Assembly: GCA_017622875.1 (NCBI GenBank)
Contig: JAGAQG010000053.1
Span: forward strand, 1 to 64,000
Source: Lachnospiraceae bacterium
GTDB lineage: Bacteria; Bacillota; Clostridia; Lachnospirales; Lachnospiraceae
Direction: 5' to 3'
DNA: 64,000 bases
Shown here piece after piece: positions 50,814 to 58,829 of the stretch (the stretch's first letter is position 1; each line of letters begins with the position of its first letter). The notes below the pieces were generated by a model. The model searched no databases. It was not told where the DNA came from and saw only the letters and a program-made list of their open reading frames with translations. The position numbers and the translations under genes are program-made.

Positions 50814-51401
50814 ATGAACCGTACCGCAGCTGTAGAAAGAAATACAAAAGAAACAAAAATTAAAATGACCTTAAATATTGATGGGACAGGAACCTGCAAA
50901 AGTGAAACTGGTGTGGGATTTTTTGACCATATGCTGGATGGCTTTGCCAGACACGGCCTGTTCGATCTGGATGTAAAAGTTGATGGGGATTTATTTGTAG
51001 ACTGCCATCATACGATTGAAGATACGGGGATTGTGCTTGGGACTGCCATTAAAGAAGCTGTAGGAGATAAAAAAGGAATCAAACGCTATGGAAGCTGTAT
51101 TTTGCCGATGGATGAAGCATTGGTACTTTGTGCCATTGACTTATCAGGCAGACCATATTATGTTTCTGACGCAGAGTTTTCCGCAGACAAGTGCGGAGAC
51201 ATGGATCTGGAAATGGTCAAAGAATTTTTTTATGCAGTATCTTACAGCGCAGGTATGAACTTACATTTTAAGATTTTATCAGGCAGCAACAATCACCATA
51301 TTGTGGAAGCAATGTTTAAAGCATTTGCAAAATCTTTAGATTCTGCTACAATGGTAGACGAGCGCATTGTGGGCGTACTTTCCACAAAAGAAACATTGTA
51401 A
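50814..51401 (+). CDS. hisB: Imidazoleglycerol-phosphate dehydratase
   Basis: 195 residues, monofunctional dehydratase without a phosphatase domain. GVGFFDHMLDGFARHGLFDL, the DCHHTIEDTGIVLG motif (metal-binding HHxxE/D) and the repeated SGSNNHHIVEAMFKAFA near the end are diagnostic for the two-repeat, Mn-binding fold. The start at 50814 follows GGGGGAA by about 8 bases; the upstream in-frame start at 50763 is unlikely. It is between hisD and the HisF-like/HisIE gene. Confidence 0.96.
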   Translation: MNRTAAVERNTKETKIKMTLNIDGTGTCKSETGVGFFDHMLDGFARHGLFDLDVKVDGDLFVDCHHTIEDTGIVLGTAIKEAVGDKKGIKRYGSCILPMDEALVLCAIDLSGRPYYVSDAEFSADKCGDMDLEMVKEFFYAVSYSAGMNLHFKILSGSNNHHIVEAMFKAFAKSLDSATMVDERIVGVLSTKETL

Positions 51402-51415
51402 TTGGAGATATTGAT

Positions 51416-52666
51416 ATGAAAAAGCTTATTGTACCGGAAATCTACTTAAAGAATGGTCTTTGCGACGGGGAGAATCCGGTGGAACTGGCGAAAACTTTCA
51501 GCGAAGCAGGTGCTGACGCCATTATCCTGTATGATTTATCATCGGAAGATGAAGAACATGAAACCAATCTTCATGTGATGAAACAGATTTACCGTGAAGT
51601 GGAAGTGCCAATGTATGGCGGCGGAAACATTAAACGTGTCGAAGACGTAAAGAAAATTCTATATACAGGATGTTCAAAAGTAATTTTGAATTTCTCCAAG
51701 GAAAGCAATCGCGAAATGTTGGAAGAAGTATCCAAACGTTTTGGAAAGGAAAAAATTGCTGCTTCTGTAGATTGTAAGGAACAGCTTCTTGCGAATAACA
51801 GTGCATTGGAAGAATATGCAAGCATGGTAGTAGCAGTCCGTGACCTTCCGGAAAATTCTTATTATAAATATTCTCTTCCGATTCTGGCCGCAACAGTAAA
51901 GGAAGATCATGAAATCTATGACATTCTTGAAAAAAATGCAGTCATGGGCGTTACCGGTGCATTTGTCAGTCAGAAAACGACAAATTTCATGAAATTAAAG
52001 AACCGCGGACATCAGATGGGAATTGAGACCAATGTACTTCGCAGTGAAATCTCATGGGAGGAACTGAAATTAAACTCAGATGGAATGGTTCCTGTTGTTG
52101 TACAGGATTATCGTACAAATGAAGTTTTGATGGTTGCTTATATGACTGAAGATTCTTTTGATAAAACACTGGAAACAGGTCTTATGACTTATTACAGCAG
52201 AAGCAGAAAATGTCTCTGGACAAAAGGACTTACCAGCGGACATATTCAGTATGTAAAATCTTTAACTGCGGACTGCGATTATGATACAATTTTAGCAAAG
52301 GTATCTCAGGTAGGTGTTGCATGCCATACCGGAAAACCGACCTGCTTCTTTAATCATATGATGAAGAAAGACTACAAAGAAAGCAATCCTTTAAAGGTAT
52401 TCGAAAATGTTTATGACACCATCCTGGACAGAAAAGAACATCCAAAGGAAGGTTCTTATACGAATTATCTGTTCGATAAGGGAATCGATAAGATTTTAAA
52501 GAAAGTCGGAGAAGAGGCTACGGAGCTGGTAATTGCTGCGAAGAATCCTGATCCGGAAGAAATTAAGTATGAAATGGCAGATTTCCTCTATCATGCTATG
52601 GTATTGATGGCAGAAAAGGGCATCACATGGGATGAGATCATTGAGGAACTGGATAACCGTCATTAA
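51416..52666 (+). CDS. hisIE: HisF-like domain fused to HisIE (phosphoribosyl-AMP cyclohydrolase / phosphoribosyl-ATP pyrophosphatase)
   Basis: 416 residues in three parts. Residues 1 to about 210 are a TIM-barrel domain resembling HisF (NPVELAKTFSEAGADAIILYDLSS, PMYGGGNIKRVEDVKKIL, GCSKVILNFS). The first HisF catalytic Asp (CLDVKDG) is replaced: IVPEIYLKNG puts Tyr10 there, and loop 1 is short; the second Asp is kept (Asp119 in ASVDCKE). HisI (about 217-320) has SRSRKCLW, TADCDYDTILAKV and ACHTGK. HisE (about 328-416) has KVGEEATE. HisI and HisE look active and do steps 2 and 3. The HisF-like part is probably not a synthase. hisA, hisF, hisH, hisC are not in the window. Confidence 0.92.
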   Translation: MKKLIVPEIYLKNGLCDGENPVELAKTFSEAGADAIILYDLSSEDEEHETNLHVMKQIYREVEVPMYGGGNIKRVEDVKKILYTGCSKVILNFSKESNREMLEEVSKRFGKEKIAASVDCKEQLLANNSALEEYASMVVAVRDLPENSYYKYSLPILAATVKEDHEIYDILEKNAVMGVTGAFVSQKTTNFMKLKNRGHQMGIETNVLRSEISWEELKLNSDGMVPVVVQDYRTNEVLMVAYMTEDSFDKTLETGLMTYYSRSRKCLWTKGLTSGHIQYVKSLTADCDYDTILAKVSQVGVACHTGKPTCFFNHMMKKDYKESNPLKVFENVYDTILDRKEHPKEGSYTNYLFDKGIDKILKKVGEEATELVIAAKNPDPEEIKYEMADFLYHAMVLMAEKGITWDEIIEELDNRH

Positions 52667-52681
52667 AATGTTCTAAAATAG

Positions 52682-52730
52682 CCCTCTGTCTGTATACATT
52701 ATAACAAGTGTACAGACAGGGGGATTTTTT
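52682..52730 (+). terminator. Terminator of the his operon, abutting the next gene start
   Basis: 16-bp stem (52682-52697 with 52708-52723, two G-T pairs), 10-base loop, then A and a six-base T-run ending directly at the ATG at 52731. The 3' arm ends AGGGGG, the only ribosome-binding-like sequence for the next gene. Confidence 0.9.
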
Positions 52731-52988
52731 ATGACCGCAGAAGAGAGGATGGCATATTTTCAAGGAGAAAAGCGTAGAGTTTCTGCCTATGATTCCAGAA
52801 AAAATGAACGAAATCCGGATGCAATCTTTTTTAAGATTAAATTTTTCATTGCAGTAATCTTGTTTATTACATTTTTATCGCTGGATTATACAGGCTATAA
52901 GATTCATGGGATTGGAAGCGAAGAAATTATCCAGAAAGTGACCGAGGATATGAAACTTCCTGAAATATCCAATGTACAGATTTTATAA
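52731..52988 (+). CDS. Hypothetical single-span membrane protein (85 aa)
   Basis: The N-terminal half is highly charged (RMAYFQGEKRRVSAYDSRKN), followed by one hydrophobic segment (IKFFIAVILFITFLSLDY, about 40-57) and an outside tail (GIGSEEIIQKVTEDMKLPEIS). I do not recognise it. Its start codon directly follows the his terminator, so it is expressed only by read-through or from a promoter I cannot see. A terminator follows at 53013. The unit may be regulated by that hairpin. Confidence 0.65.
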   Translation: MTAEERMAYFQGEKRRVSAYDSRKNERNPDAIFFKIKFFIAVILFITFLSLDYTGYKIHGIGSEEIIQKVTEDMKLPEISNVQIL

Positions 52989-53012
52989 AAACTTAATTTG
53001 TATCCAGAACAG

Positions 53013-53052
53013 ACGGATGTTATCATCTATACATTGAGATAACATCCGTTTT
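53013..53052 (+). terminator. Intrinsic terminator after the 85-residue gene
   Basis: Perfect 12-bp stem (53013-53024 with 53038-53049), 13-base loop, then TTTTG. Confidence 0.8.
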
Positions 53053-53062
53053 GTGCGTTGTC

Positions 53063-53091
53063 TTGCAAGAGCATTTCGATTCTGTTATAAT
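53063..53091 (+). promoter_or_regulatory. Promoter upstream of the DUF1189-type gene and radical SAM unit
   Basis: TTGCAA, exactly 17 bases, TATAAT, starting 10 bases after the terminator and 27 bases before the start codon region. Confidence 0.7.
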
Positions 53092-53118
53092 AAATCTGTA
53101 TGTTTGGAGGAAAGCAGC

Positions 53119-53928
53119 TTGATTAGATCAATAAAAGACATTTGGTATGCAATTACCAGTCCTGAACATTATCGGGATTTTATGAATTACAAAAAACGTA
53201 ACCTGTTCTTATATGTATTCATTCTGATATTTGCAGCAGGAATCATTATTTATGGGGTCCCGGCAGCAAAATTTATGGCAGCCGGCGGCTTTGGAACTAT
53301 GTTGGAGGAAGGAATTCCTGATTTTACAGCCAGCTCAGCGGAAGGCTTCTGGATTGAAGAGCCTGTAGAAATCGACGAGTATAATTTCCTGATCAAAGCA
53401 GATTCGGATATTGTCAGAGAAGATATCACAGATCTGGATGGTCAGTATGGTACTTATGATTATGTCATTATGGTGGACAAGGAACAGATTTACTTAAGTA
53501 TTCCGGGAATGCAGGAAATTACTGCACGCTTTGATGAAATGCCTGGATTTTCCTTTACAAAGGATGACATTCTTGCTTATACGCCAGTGATGTACATGGC
53601 AGCACTCTGGGTATTTGTACTGGGAATGTTAATCGACTATGGTTATTATTTCCTGGTTGCAGCAGTGATTTCATGGATGGCAGGAGTAATCGCATCCTTT
53701 ATGAGAGTCCGTCTGGGCAATGCAAAATTATTTAAAATGGCAGTTTACGCCGGAACTTTGTCATATGTTCTGTTATTTGTGCAGAATGTAATTGGGAAAA
53801 CGATTCCCAACTTTTCATTCTTTAGCTACATCATAACATTAGGATATATGTATTTTGCAATCAAGGAATATAAAGAAAACGGAATTGAAGAATTACCGCC
53901 AGAACAGTTTGGCGGCAGGGAGGAATAA
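53119..53928 (+). CDS. DUF1189-type membrane protein
   Basis: 269 residues with an N-terminal amphipathic SIKDIWYAITSPEHYRDF segment, a first membrane helix (LYVFILIFAAGIIIYGV), an external domain of about 110 residues and four more helices near the C-terminus. This layout fits the DUF1189 family of Firmicutes membrane proteins (maltodextrin-like annotation in some, no proven role). The start is TTG at 53119 with GGAGGA 8 bases upstream; the longer frame from 53053 would overlap the promoter. It lies 6 bases before the radical SAM gene. Confidence 0.72.
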   Translation: MIRSIKDIWYAITSPEHYRDFMNYKKRNLFLYVFILIFAAGIIIYGVPAAKFMAAGGFGTMLEEGIPDFTASSAEGFWIEEPVEIDEYNFLIKADSDIVREDITDLDGQYGTYDYVIMVDKEQIYLSIPGMQEITARFDEMPGFSFTKDDILAYTPVMYMAALWVFVLGMLIDYGYYFLVAAVISWMAGVIASFMRVRLGNAKLFKMAVYAGTLSYVLLFVQNVIGKTIPNFSFFSYIITLGYMYFAIKEYKENGIEELPPEQFGGREE

Positions 53929-53934
53929 ATTTTA

Positions 53935-55794
53935 ATGAGAAAACTTGCGTTATCGGATGAAATACTTCTGACCGTAGAAAAGCCGGCGCGCTATATCGGA
54001 AATGAAGTAAACAGCGTCATGAAAAACAAAAAAGACATTGCAGTGCGCTTCGCAATGTGTTTTCCAGACGTATATGAAATCGGCATGTCACACCTTGGCA
54101 TCCAGATTCTGTACGATATGTTCAATAGAAGAGAGGATATCTGGTGTGAGAGAGTTTATTCTCCATGGACAGATTTAGACAAGATCATGAGGGAACAAAA
54201 TATCCCTCTGTTTGCATTGGAAAGTCAGGATCCGATTAAAGATTTTGACTTTTTAGGTATCACGATCCAATATGAAATGTGTTACACAAATATATTGCAG
54301 GTGCTGGAATTATCGCAGATTCCATTGATGGCATCTGAACGAACCATGGAGCACCCATTCGTGATTGGTGGTGGCCCATGTACCTATAATCCGGAACCAC
54401 TGGCAGATTTCTTTGATCTGTTCTATATGGGAGAGGGTGAAACAGTTTATTTCCCACTGATGGATCTTTACAAAGAATGGAAAGCAAGCGGAGCTTCCCG
54501 TGAAGAATTTTTAAGAAAAGCAAGCCATATTCCAGGAATTTATGTACCATCTTTATATGAAGTGACTTATAAAGAAGACGGTACAATTCTGGAAATGAGA
54601 CCAAAATTCGAAGATGTTCCTGCAAAGGTAGATAAACAGATTGTTATGGAAATGTCCGAAGCGACCTATCCTGAAAAGCCAGTCGTACCATTTATTAAGG
54701 CTACTCAGGACCGCGTGGTACTTGAAATCATGCGTGGATGTATCCGCGGATGTCGTTTCTGTCAGGCAGGAATGTTATATCGTCCGACAAGACAAAAAGA
54801 TGTTAAAGTATTAAAAGATTATGCTTATAAGATGTTAAAGAGCACGGGGCATGAAGAAATCTCCTTAAGCTCTTTAAGCTCCAGTGATTATGAACAGTTA
54901 GAAGAACTGGTAACATTCTTAATTGATGAATTTAAAGGCAAAGGAATCAATATTTCGTTACCATCTTTACGTATCGATGCTTTCTCGTTAGATGTTATGA
55001 GCAAGGTACAGGATATCAGAAAGAGTTCTCTCACATTTGCTCCAGAGGCAGGTTCCCAGAGAATGCGAAATGTAATCAACAAAGGACTTACAGAAGATGA
55101 TATCTTACGCGGTGCAGGACTTGCTTTCGAAGGTGGATGGAATAAAGTAAAACTCTATTTTATGCTTGGCCTTCCTACAGAGACAGAGGAAGATATGAAG
55201 GGCATTGCCCATCTGGCAGAAAAGATTGCGAAGAGATATTATGAAATTCCAAAGGATCAGAGAAACGGAAAGTGCCAGATTACTATCAGTACTTCTTTCT
55301 TTGTACCAAAGCCATTTACCCCATTCCAGTGGGCGCCAATGAACACTATGGATGAATTCCTTGGAAAAGCCCGTATCGTAAATGCTGAAGTAAAAGAACA
55401 GTTAAACCGTAAAAGCTTAAAATATAACTGGCATCAGGCAGATGTAACTATTTTAGAAGGTCTTCTTGCAAGAGGTGATCGTAAGGTTGCAAAAGCGATT
55501 TTAGCAGCTTATAAAAAAGGCTGTATCTATGATGCATGGGGCGAACAGTTCCATTATGACAGATGGCTGGAAGCCTTTGACGAGACAGGTCTTGACTTGG
55601 ATTTCTACACAACAAGACCTCGTGAAATGGATGAAGTATTCCCATGGGATTTCATCGACATTGGTGTGACAAAGAAATTCCTCGAAAGAGAATGGAAGCG
55701 CGCTACAGAAGAGACAGTTACTCCAAACTGTCGTATGCAGTGTTCCGGATGCGGAGCAATGAGATACGAAGGAGGTGTCTGCTATGAACATTAG
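53935..55794 (+). CDS. TIGR03960-type B12-binding-domain radical SAM protein
   Basis: 619 residues. An N-terminal B12-binding-like region (RFAMCFPDVYEIGMSHLGIQILYDMFN) is followed by a radical SAM domain with the motif RGCIRGCRFCQAG. The C-terminal segment closes with MQCSGCGAMRYEGGVC. This family is always next to the DUF2344 protein that follows, with RNase E/G and L21/L27 genes close by, as here; a link to ribosome or RNA modification is suspected from context but not shown. It overlaps the next gene by 11 bases. Confidence 0.92.
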   Translation: MRKLALSDEILLTVEKPARYIGNEVNSVMKNKKDIAVRFAMCFPDVYEIGMSHLGIQILYDMFNRREDIWCERVYSPWTDLDKIMREQNIPLFALESQDPIKDFDFLGITIQYEMCYTNILQVLELSQIPLMASERTMEHPFVIGGGPCTYNPEPLADFFDLFYMGEGETVYFPLMDLYKEWKASGASREEFLRKASHIPGIYVPSLYEVTYKEDGTILEMRPKFEDVPAKVDKQIVMEMSEATYPEKPVVPFIKATQDRVVLEIMRGCIRGCRFCQAGMLYRPTRQKDVKVLKDYAYKMLKSTGHEEISLSSLSSSDYEQLEELVTFLIDEFKGKGINISLPSLRIDAFSLDVMSKVQDIRKSSLTFAPEAGSQRMRNVINKGLTEDDILRGAGLAFEGGWNKVKLYFMLGLPTETEEDMKGIAHLAEKIAKRYYEIPKDQRNGKCQITISTSFFVPKPFTPFQWAPMNTMDEFLGKARIVNAEVKEQLNRKSLKYNWHQADVTILEGLLARGDRKVAKAILAAYKKGCIYDAWGEQFHYDRWLEAFDETGLDLDFYTTRPREMDEVFPWDFIDIGVTKKFLEREWKRATEETVTPNCRMQCSGCGAMRYEGGVCYEH

Positions 55795-56488
55795 AATGAA
55801 ATTTAAAAAGCATGGCTGTATGAAATTTATCGGACATCTGGATATCATGAGATATTTCCAGAAGGCAATCCGAAGAGCTGAGATTGATATTGCATATTCT
55901 GAAGGATTCAGCCCGCATATGATCATGTCCTTTGCGGCACCGCTTGGTGTAGGGCTTACTTCCGAAGGAGAATACGTGGATTTACAGGTACATTCCTGTG
56001 AAAGCTCTAAAGCAGCGATAAAAGCCTTAAACAGCGTAATGGTAGAAGGAATGGAAGTAGTATCTTTCAAACTTCTTCCTGAAACAGTCAAAAATGCTAT
56101 GGCAAGCGTTGCAGCAGCAGATTATTTTGTCAATTTCCGTGAGGGTTATGCACCGGAAAACTGGAAAGAAAAATTTGAAAGTTTCCTGCAGAAAGAGGAA
56201 ATGCTCATTGTAAAGAAAACGAAACGTTCTGAAGCAGAGGTTGATTTAAAACCAATGCTTTATAAAGCTGAAATCCGTGACGAAGGCATTTTCATGCAGA
56301 CAGCATGCGGAAGTGTTAATAACTTAAAACCGGAGCTTGTGATGGAAGCATTTGTAAAGGATGCAGGCATCGAACTTGCACCATTTGCATTAGAGGTATG
56401 CAGACTGGAAGTTTATGCGGACCTTGGAGATGAAACATCAAGAAAACTTGTACCATTAGAGGAATTGGGTGAAGACATTGAGCCATAA
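55784..56488 (+). CDS. TIGR03936 / DUF2344 radical SAM-associated protein
   Basis: 234 residues. The start reads MNIRMKFKKHGCMKFIGHLDIMRYFQKAIRRA, then AYSEGFSPHMIMSFAAPLGVGLTSEGEYVD, typical for DUF2344. It is the obligate partner of the radical SAM protein upstream; no reaction is known. GGAGG at 55771-55775 fixes the ATG at 55784 rather than the GTG at 55775. It overlaps the radical SAM gene by 11 bases and the RNase G gene by about 20, so all three are translated in a chain. Confidence 0.92.
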   Translation: MNIRMKFKKHGCMKFIGHLDIMRYFQKAIRRAEIDIAYSEGFSPHMIMSFAAPLGVGLTSEGEYVDLQVHSCESSKAAIKALNSVMVEGMEVVSFKLLPETVKNAMASVAAADYFVNFREGYAPENWKEKFESFLQKEEMLIVKKTKRSEAEVDLKPMLYKAEIRDEGIFMQTACGSVNNLKPELVMEAFVKDAGIELAPFALEVCRLEVYADLGDETSRKLVPLEELGEDIEP

Positions 56489-57710
56489 ATTAATCATTAC
56501 AAAAGTACCATATGTCAGCAGATATGCCGCTGATGATCAGACAAAAACATTGTCCGTTCTGATGAACAATAAAGAATGCATGGAGATTTCCTGTGATATT
56601 GAGGAAGAACGTTCCCTCATTGGAAATATTTATGTTGGAAAAGTAAAGAATATTGTAAAAAATATTGATGCAGCATTTGTAGAGATTAAAAAAGGGGTTC
56701 TTTGCTTCCTGCCATTATCAGAAGCAGAGGGGGCAATTTTTACAACTCCTAAGGACAATGCAAAGATCGTAGTAGGAGATGAGCTCCTTGTACAGGTTTT
56801 AAAAGACGGTGTAAAAACAAAAGCTCCTGTAGTTTCTACGAACTTGAACTTTACAGGAAGATATTTTGTGTTTACGACAAAACGTAAGGATGAACTTGGC
56901 ATTTCAAATAAACTGGGTGAAGAAGACAGAAAGCGCCTGCAGGAATATGCTCAGAAAAAAGCTGATGAATCTTTCGGTATGATCATCCGTACCAATGCGA
57001 AAAATGCTTCAGAAGAAGAGCTGAATAATGAATACGCTTATTTAAAAGAAGTTCATGACAGAGTTGTAAACTATGGCATTCATAAAACTGCATTTTCTCT
57101 TTTGATGCAGGATGAAGCACCATATATCAAACAGCTTCGCAACATGCGTCAGGATGAGCTGGATGAGATCATCACAGATGATAAAGAAATCTATGAACAG
57201 GCTCATGAATTTTTAAAAGCGCATCAGCCGGGAGATTTGGATAAATTAAGATTCTATAGTGATGAGTCCTATTCTCTCTGGAAGCTGTATGGTCTGGAAA
57301 CAATACTCGATGATGCTATCAGAACCCGCGTGTGGCTTAAATCCGGCGGTTATCTTGTAATTGAACCTACAGAAGCTTTAACTGTTGTAGATGTCAATAC
57401 AGGCAAATATGACGGTAATAAAAACGCAGAAGCAACCTTTGTTAAGATCAATCAGGAAGCTGCGGCAGAAACTGCAAAACAGCTTCGTCTGCGTAACATT
57501 TCCGGTATCATTATCATTGACTTTATCGATATGAAAACAGAGGCTGATAAGCTAGATGTACTTTCTACACTCAATAGTGAGCTGAAAAAGGATCCTGTAA
57601 AGGCAACACTGGTAGATATGACGAAGTTAAATCTTGCGGAAGTAACCCGCAAAAAAGTGAAAAAAAGCTTAAGGGAGCAGTTAGGCAGCTATGATTACCA
57701 TAGAAATTAG
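56469..57710 (+). CDS. rng: Ribonuclease E/G family protein, without zinc-link motif
   Basis: About 413 residues. S1 domain (about 38-125, containing IGNIYVGKVKNIVKNIDAAFVEI), RNase H-like part and DNase I-like part with the metal-binding acidic motifs VVDVNTG and IDFIDM. It would cut single-stranded AU-rich RNA and trim rRNA. Usual members go on with a CPxC 'zinc link' that joins dimers; this one ends at SLREQLGSYDYHRN, just before it. The GTG at 56469 (GAGGA 5 bases upstream) or the TTG at 56478 may be the start. It overlaps prp by 20 bases. Confidence 0.9.
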   Translation: MKTLSHKLIITKVPYVSRYAADDQTKTLSVLMNNKECMEISCDIEEERSLIGNIYVGKVKNIVKNIDAAFVEIKKGVLCFLPLSEAEGAIFTTPKDNAKIVVGDELLVQVLKDGVKTKAPVVSTNLNFTGRYFVFTTKRKDELGISNKLGEEDRKRLQEYAQKKADESFGMIIRTNAKNASEEELNNEYAYLKEVHDRVVNYGIHKTAFSLLMQDEAPYIKQLRNMRQDELDEIITDDKEIYEQAHEFLKAHQPGDLDKLRFYSDESYSLWKLYGLETILDDAIRTRVWLKSGGYLVIEPTEALTVVDVNTGKYDGNKNAEATFVKINQEAAAETAKQLRLRNISGIIIIDFIDMKTEADKLDVLSTLNSELKKDPVKATLVDMTKLNLAEVTRKKVKKSLREQLGSYDYHRN

Positions 57711-58020
57711 AACATCCGGAGAGGAATATGTTGGATTTTCCAGTAAAGGTCATGCAGGCTACGCAGAAGAAGGATATGACATTATCTGCGCGGCAGTTTC
57801 CGCGTTGACAGTCAATACAATCAATTCTATTGAAAAATTTACTGAGGATGCATTTAAAGCAGAAGCAGCGGACGGTATGATACGCTGGAAATTTACTGAA
57901 TTTCCTCTTTCAAAAGAGACAAAACTTCTGATGGATTCCCTGGTTTTAGGCCTTGAAGATATTCAGGAAAACTACGGAAAAAAATATATAAAAATTGTTA
58001 AAAAAGACTTGACGAAATAG
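57691..58020 (+). CDS. prp: Ribosomal-processing cysteine protease Prp
   Basis: 109 residues. GHAGYAEEGYDIICAAVS contains the catalytic pair His21 and Cys33, which match His22 and Cys34 of the Staphylococcus aureus enzyme. Prp removes the N-terminal extension of ribosomal protein L27; the L27 encoded downstream has such an extension. The usual order in Firmicutes is rplU-prp-rpmA; here prp precedes rplU and the rplU promoter lies in its last codons. It overlaps rng by 20 bases. Confidence 0.93.
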   Translation: MITIEIRTSGEEYVGFSSKGHAGYAEEGYDIICAAVSALTVNTINSIEKFTEDAFKAEAADGMIRWKFTEFPLSKETKLLMDSLVLGLEDIQENYGKKYIKIVKKDLTK

Positions 58021-58037
58021 GGTCTTGTTGTTATTAT
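58009..58037 (+). promoter_or_regulatory. Promoter of rplU-rpmA
   Basis: TTGACG, exactly 17 bases, TATTAT; the -35 overlaps the last codons of prp. Confidence 0.78.
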
Positions 58038-58041
58038 ATAA

Positions 58042-58115
58042 CAGATGCCGCGTAATGAGGTTTAAGAGTCATGCAAATGACCACCGAAGTTAGCGAGTAA
58101 ATATTATAGGAGGTG
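58042..58115 (+). promoter_or_regulatory. L21-leader-type 5' region of rplU
   Basis: A structured leader of about 75 bases between promoter and the rplU ribosome binding site, with the CCGCGT-containing start and a GAGTCATGCAAATGACC hairpin (GTCAT/ATGAC). Position and appearance fit the ribosomal protein leader of Firmicutes that lets L21 repress its own synthesis. No covariance check could be run. Confidence 0.55.
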
Positions 58116-58119
58116 CCAT

Positions 58120-58428
58120 ATGTACGCAATTATTGCAACAGGTGGTAAACAGTACAAAGTAGCAGAGGGCGATATCATCAAAGTAGAAAAACTTGATGTT
58201 GAAGCAGGTTCCACTTACACATTCAACGAAGTATTAGGTGTATGTGATTCGGAATTAGTAGTTGGTAAACCTTTCGTAGAAGGTGCTACTGTTGAAGCAT
58301 CTGTAATCGGTGACGGAAAAGCTAAAAAAGTTATCGTTTACAAATACAAAAGAAAATCTGGCTATCACAAGAAAAACGGTCACAGACAGCAGTATACTGC
58401 ATTAAAGATCGAAAAGATTAACAAATAA
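58120..58428 (+). CDS. rplU: 50S ribosomal protein L21
   Basis: 102 residues, exact family length. [25 protein letters not shown] at the start and [20 protein letters not shown] near the end are diagnostic. It binds 23S rRNA in the large subunit. ATAGGAGGTG precedes the ATG. The gene has its own promoter and structured leader and is followed after 42 bases by rpmA. Confidence 0.98.
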   Translation: MYAIIATGGKQYKVAEGDIIKVEKLDVEAGSTYTFNEVLGVCDSELVVGKPFVEGATVEASVIGDGKAKKVIVYKYKRKSGYHKKNGHRQQYTALKIEKINK

Positions 58429-58470
58429 TTTTGAAATTTACTAGACTTTAAATATTAGGAGGTGTAACCT

Positions 58471-58755
58471 ATGTTAAAAATGAACCTTCAAATTTTCGCT
58501 CATAAAAAAGGTGTTGGTTCTACTAAGAACGGTAGAGATTCCGAATCCAAGAGACTGGGCGCTAAAAGAGCTGACGGTCAGTTCGTAAAAGCTGGAAACA
58601 TCCTTTACAGACAGCGTGGAACAAAGATTCTTCCAGGCGTTAACGTTGGTAGAGGCGGCGATGATACATTATTCGCATTAGTTGACGGTGTTTTAAGATT
58701 TGAAAGAAAAGGAAGAGACAAGAAGCAGGCTTCTGTCTATCCAGTAGCAGAGTAA
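58471..58755 (+). CDS. rpmA: 50S ribosomal protein L27, with Prp-cleavable N-terminal extension
   Basis: 94 residues. The N-terminus [21 protein letters not shown] fits the Prp-type extension: cleavage is expected between Phe9 and Ala10, so that the mature protein starts AHKKG and its tail can reach the peptidyl-transferase centre. The rest ([20 protein letters not shown]) is typical L27. TAGGAGGTG precedes the ATG. A strong terminator follows after 5 bases, before obgE. Confidence 0.98.
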   Translation: MLKMNLQIFAHKKGVGSTKNGRDSESKRLGAKRADGQFVKAGNILYRQRGTKILPGVNVGRGGDDTLFALVDGVLRFERKGRDKKQASVYPVAE

Positions 58756-58760
58756 TGAAC

Positions 58761-58806
58761 AAAGGGCTTCAAGTCAGTAATGATTTGAAGCCTTTTCTAG
58801 TTTTTT
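58761..58806 (+). terminator. Terminator of rplU-rpmA
   Basis: 16-bp stem (58761-58776 with 58781-58796, G-T pairs included), GTAA loop, then CTAGTTTTTT. Confidence 0.9.
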
Positions 58807-58829
58807 GATTCCCCGAAAGGAGAAAAAAT

